A stretch of DNA of 64,000 nucleotides from Hoeflea_A sp040932035 (GTDB lineage Bacteria; Pseudomonadota; Alphaproteobacteria; Rhizobiales; Rhizobiaceae), in assembly GCF_040932035.1 (NCBI RefSeq), contig NZ_JBFRBB010000005.1, forward strand, positions 1 to 64,000, read 5' to 3'. The notes under the pieces were generated by a model that did not search any database, was not told the DNA's origin, and worked only from the letters and a program-made list of their open reading frames with translations. How positions within the stretch are numbered: the first letter of the stretch is position 1; every line of letters begins with the position of its first letter. The position numbers and the translations under genes are program-made. Of the stretch, positions 60,814 to 64,000 are shown one piece after another.

Positions 60814-61764
60814 TCAGTGTTCTTCGTGCTCTTCGTGACCTTCGGAAACGGCAACGTGGCGACCGAAATCGGGAACATCCACATCCTGGCCGGCTTCGAT
60901 GATCGATTTGCGGATGTGCCGCGTGCGGCTGAACAGGTCGAACAGTTTTTCGCCGTCACCCCAGCGGATTGCCCGCTGCATTGACGACAGATCCTCGGAA
61001 AACCGCGCCAGCATCTCAAGGATCGCGTCCTTGTTGTGCAGGCAGACATCGCGCCACATGGTCGGGTCGGATGCCGCCAGGCGTGTGAAGTCGCGAAATC
61101 CGGACGCTGAATATTTGATGACCTGCGATTTGGTCACTGTTTCGAGATCGTCGGCCGTACCGACAATATTGTAGGCGATGAGCTGCGGCACATGCGAAAC
61201 GATCGCCAGAACGAGATCGTGGTGGCCGGGATCCATCCGATCAACCATTGAGCCGCAGGCTTCCCAAAAGGAGGTCAGCTTTTTGAGAGCGTCTTCATCC
61301 GTTCCCGCGACAGGCGTCAAAATGCACCAGCGCCCTTCGAAAAGATGCGCGAAACCGGCATCCGGACCCGAATGCTCCGTACCGGCGATGGGGTGTCCCG
61401 GTATGAAATGGACGTTTTCAGGCAGTGCCGGCAACATCTGTTCGACGACAGACTTTTTTGTCGACCCGACGTCGGTAACGATCGCGCCCGGCTTGAGATT
61501 ACCGGCGATGTCCCGCGCAACCTTTCCGGACGCTCCAACCGGAACGCTGACAATGACGAGATCCGCATCGCGAACGGCTTCGGCTGCCGATGTTGTGTAG
61601 GTGTCGCCGAGTTCCAGCGCGTGGGCGCGCTCCAGCGTCTCCGAACTGCGGCTGGAGACCGCGATGGTCTTGGCGAGTTTTTTTTCGCGGATCACCCGGG
61701 CAAGCGAGGAGCCGATCAGCCCGATACCGATCAGGGCGATTTTGTCGAACTGAATGTCACTCAT
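60814..61764 (-). CDS. tyrC: Prephenate/arogenate dehydrogenase
   Basis: This 316-residue NAD(P)-dependent enzyme oxidatively decarboxylates prephenate or arogenate on the way to tyrosine. The Rossmann motif IGIGLIGSSLARVIREK opens the protein, VTDVGSTKKSVVEQ follows, and the substrate region FIPGHPIAGTEHSGP has the catalytic His. Its ATG overlaps the hisC stop by four bases. Prephenate versus arogenate use cannot be decided here. Confidence 0.94.
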   Translation of the reverse strand: MSDIQFDKIALIGIGLIGSSLARVIREKKLAKTIAVSSRSSETLERAHALELGDTYTTSAAEAVRDADLVIVSVPVGASGKVARDIAGNLKPGAIVTDVGSTKKSVVEQMLPALPENVHFIPGHPIAGTEHSGPDAGFAHLFEGRWCILTPVAGTDEDALKKLTSFWEACGSMVDRMDPGHHDLVLAIVSHVPQLIAYNIVGTADDLETVTKSQVIKYSASGFRDFTRLAASDPTMWRDVCLHNKDAILEMLARFSEDLSSMQRAIRWGDGEKLFDLFSRTRHIRKSIIEAGQDVDVPDFGRHVAVSEGHEEHEEH

Positions 61765-62870
61765 GCCTTTTCCAAAAGCTCCTTCAAAGCGGCAAGAACG
61801 CCCTCATTGGCTTCCGCGCTGCCGACTGACATGCGCAGGGCATTGGGAAATCCGTACGCGGTTACGCGCCGCAACACAAAGCCCCGGCAGGTCAGGAACG
61901 CATCGGCATCGGCAGCCGTTTTCCCGGCTTCATCGCCAAAGTGGATAAGCACGAAATTGCCGACGGAAGGCGTAACCTTCAAACCAAGCGCCTCCAGGCC
62001 CTCGGTCAGTTTCGCAATCCAGGTCTGGTTGTGCGCCACGGCCCGGTCGATGTGCTCGCGGTCTCGGATTGCAGCAGCACCGGCGGCAATGGCTGCGGCA
62101 TTGACGTTGAAGGGTCCGCGAATGCGGTTCATCGCGTCAACGACGGCAAGCGGTGCATAGAGCCAGCCGATGCGCAAGCCCGCCAGACCATAGACCTTCG
62201 AAAAGGTGCGTGTCATGACGACATTCTCATTGGCCGAGACAAGCTCTATGCCCGATTCATAGTCGTTGCGGCGCACATACTCGCTGTAGGCTGCATCCAG
62301 GACCAGAAGCACGTTGCCCGGAAGGCCCGCATGCAGCCGACGAACCTCTTCCACCGGCAGATAGGTTCCGGTCGGATTGTTCGGATTGGCGAGAAAGATG
62401 ATCCTGGTCCGTTCGGTGACCGCAGACAAAATTGCATCCACATCGGCCCTGCAATCCGTTTCCGGCACGCAGATCGGCACGGCGCCCGCGCCGATGATCT
62501 GGATCTTGTAGACCAGGAATCCGTGTTCGGTGAAAATACCTTCATCACCAGGAGACAGATAGGTCTGGCACAACAGACCGAGCAGCTCGTCCGATCCGTT
62601 GCCGCAAAGAATATTCGCAGGATTGAGACCGTGTACCTCGGCGATGGCCTCGCGCAGAAGATGCGATGCGCCGTCCGGGTAGGTTTCAAGATGGGTTGAA
62701 ACATCGGCAAGGGCCTGCACAGCCTTTGGACTTGGGCCAAGTGGCGTTTCGTTGGACGACAGCTTGTAGACCCTCTCCACACCGGGAGCGGTTTCCTTTC
62801 CCGGCACATAGGCAGCGATATCCAGAACACCCTTCTTTGGCGTCGGTTTTTTTTTCGCGCTGGTCATCAT
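61761..62870 (-). CDS. hisC: Histidinol-phosphate / aromatic aminotransferase
   Basis: The 369-residue PLP fold-type I aminotransferase has KLSSNETPLGPSPKA near the start, GNGSDELLGLLCQTYL, LANPNNPTGTYLP, and the PLP lysine in TRTFSKVYGLAGLRIGW. Coupling to tyrC suggests use in aromatic amino acid synthesis as well as histidine synthesis, as for many rhizobial second copies. ATG 62870 follows GGGAAA; ATG 62867 is adjacent. A run of nine A encodes three lysines near the N-terminus (62847-62855). Confidence 0.94.
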   Translation of the reverse strand: MMTSAKKKPTPKKGVLDIAAYVPGKETAPGVERVYKLSSNETPLGPSPKAVQALADVSTHLETYPDGASHLLREAIAEVHGLNPANILCGNGSDELLGLLCQTYLSPGDEGIFTEHGFLVYKIQIIGAGAVPICVPETDCRADVDAILSAVTERTRIIFLANPNNPTGTYLPVEEVRRLHAGLPGNVLLVLDAAYSEYVRRNDYESGIELVSANENVVMTRTFSKVYGLAGLRIGWLYAPLAVVDAMNRIRGPFNVNAAAIAAGAAAIRDREHIDRAVAHNQTWIAKLTEGLEALGLKVTPSVGNFVLIHFGDEAGKTAADADAFLTCRGFVLRRVTAYGFPNALRMSVGSAEANEGVLAALKELLEKA

Positions 62871-63142
62871 CGCATTTCCCTGCTGAGGCTGCGACGCCGG
62901 CGCGGCGCAACAGCCTTTAGTGACCAGCGGGGCATAACCGCCCGCGGCCGGAATGTCGAGTGTTAAGCGATCTCTAAGCGCTGTTAAAACAGACAATTGC
63001 AGCCAGTCAACGCTGTGAAGAACAGGCGGGTTTCAACTGCGGCGGCTCCATAGCCCTTGCCGGGTTGTGCGGCTCTGTGCTGCAATGATGCGTCTGTTCG
63101 CGTCTGATACAGCTGCCGGCTAGATGTCAATGGAGGCCATCA

Positions 63143-64000
63143 ATGTTCGATCTTTTGATCAAGGACGCCAATCTTCCCGACGGCCGCTCCGGCGTCGATA
63201 TCGCAGTTTCCAATGGCCGTTTCGAAGCCATTGCACCCGGGATTGACGGGGAAGCCCTAAGAGTTGTCGAAGCCGCCGGACGGCTGGTGACGCCACCTTT
63301 CATCGATCCGCATTTCCATATGGACGCGACATTGTCTCTCGGCAATCCGCGGCTCAACCGCTCCGGCACGCTGCTTGAAGGCATTGCTCTTTGGGGAGAG
63401 TTGAAGCCGCAACTGACCCATGAGGCGGTGGTCGAAAGGGCATTGCGTTATTGCGACCTGGCGGTGTCCCAGGGCCTATTGTCGATCCGCAGCCATGTCG
63501 ATGTGTGCGACGATCGCTTGCTGGCCGTCGATGCGCTCCTGGAGGTGCGAGAAAAGGTCAAAGCCTATATCGACCTGCAACTGGTGGCCTTTCCCCAGGA
63601 TGGACTTTTCCGCTCGGCCGGCGCGGAGAAGAACCTGATGCGCGCGCTCGACAAGGGCGTCGATGTCGTTGGCGGCATTCCCCATTTCGAGCGCACCATG
63701 CAGGAAGGCGCGGCCTCCGTTCAAAGGCTTTGCGAAATTGCCGCCGAACGCGGCCTGCCGGTCGATATGCACTGCGACGAAACGGACGACCCGCAATCGC
63801 GCCACATCGAGACCCTGACCGCAGAGACCGTGCGCCTCGGCCTCCAGGGCCGGGTGGCCGGGTCGCACCTGACCTCGATGCACTCCATGGACAACTACTA
63901 TGTCTCCAAGCTCATTCCGCTGATGGCCGAAGCGCAGATCCACGCAATCCCCAATCCGCTGATCAACATTACCCTGCAGGGCCGCCACGACACTTACCCC
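63143..64000 (+). CDS. codA: Cytosine deaminase-like amidohydrolase (truncated by window end)
   Basis: 286 codons are present. The sequence tracks E. coli CodA closely: metal HxH in PPFIDPHFHMDATL (about 52-65), SHVDVCDD, the substrate Gln in YIDLQLVAFPQDGL, His and Glu in MHCDETDDPQSR, and the metal His in GSHLTSMHSM. The frame ends at the window edge within NITLQGRHDTYP, before the final metal Asp of the family, so it is incomplete but not visibly broken. CodA deaminates cytosine to uracil; relatives act on isoguanine or other azines. TGGAGG precedes the ATG. It is divergent from hisC. Confidence 0.88.
   Translation, partial: MFDLLIKDANLPDGRSGVDIAVSNGRFEAIAPGIDGEALRVVEAAGRLVTPPFIDPHFHMDATLSLGNPRLNRSGTLLEGIALWGELKPQLTHEAVVERALRYCDLAVSQGLLSIRSHVDVCDDRLLAVDALLEVREKVKAYIDLQLVAFPQDGLFRSAGAEKNLMRALDKGVDVVGGIPHFERTMQEGAASVQRLCEIAAERGLPVDMHCDETDDPQSRHIETLTAETVRLGLQGRVAGSHLTSMHSMDNYYVSKLIPLMAEAQIHAIPNPLINITLQGRHDTYP

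Overview
The window is a chromosomal segment of an alphaproteobacterium of the order Hyphomicrobiales (Rhizobiales), probably a Phyllobacteriaceae or Hoeflea-like, possibly marine, lineage. The evidence is gene order and family membership: an M23 peptidase beside clpB, DUF4167-prmC-prfA-ptsP-lysC divergent from ubiG, the ComF/Grx3/nitrilase/DUF1178 block, GNAT-MutT-argJ-parvulin divergent from secA, and the run PduO-rhomboid-etfBA-hbd-tlpA-argH-lptM-lysA-TIGR02302-CpdR-hpt-ftsEX-plsC-tyrC-hisC. These are core rhizobial neighbourhoods. There is no plasmid, prophage or transposase gene, and most of the window is densely packed housekeeping DNA.

Layout. 1-9 kb: cell-wall peptidase, heat-shock disaggregase ClpB (with a readable RpoH-type promoter), DUF4167 protein, PrmC/PrfA translation termination. 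9-21 kb: nitrogen PTS enzyme I, aspartokinase, UbiG, glutaredoxin, ComF, NDUFAF5-like methyltransferase, an orphan Flp pilin, MutT, ArgJ, periplasmic parvulin. 21-30 kb: SecA, then a flippase plus CelD/BcsL-like acyltransferase pair, an AMP-forming acyl-CoA ligase and a LysR regulator.

30.3-33.6 kb is the most distinctive accessory locus. It is a tightly overlapping four-gene operon divergent from the LysR gene. The first two products match the pair TmpA (2-oxoglutarate dioxygenase) and TmpB (PhnZ-like HD-domain di-iron oxygenase), which together convert 2-trimethylaminoethylphosphonate to glycine betaine and phosphate. They are followed by a ureidoglycolate-lyase-fold protein and an alkaline-phosphatase-superfamily phosphodiesterase whose roles here are not established. 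This looks like a phosphonate-scavenging module with two unassigned steps.

33.6-35.8 kb is a patchy region: a possible orphan small transcript, a glycosyltransferase-like gene, tRNA-Leu(CAA) with a clear promoter, and a 310-bp nested palindromic element whose 36-bp ends match at 33 of 36 positions and whose right end supplies the start codon of the next gene. 35.8-43 kb: VTT membrane protein, DsbB-like protein, HNH nuclease, AlkA-type glycosylase, GluQRS, BrkB-type protein, SDR, cobalamin adenosyltransferase, rhomboid. 43-64 kb: electron-transfer flavoprotein and 3-hydroxyacyl-CoA dehydrogenase, TlpA, arginine and lysine biosynthesis, a large TIGR02302 protein, a CpdR-like regulator, FtsEX, acyltransferase, tyrosine and histidine biosynthesis, and a cytosine-deaminase-like gene cut off by the window edge.
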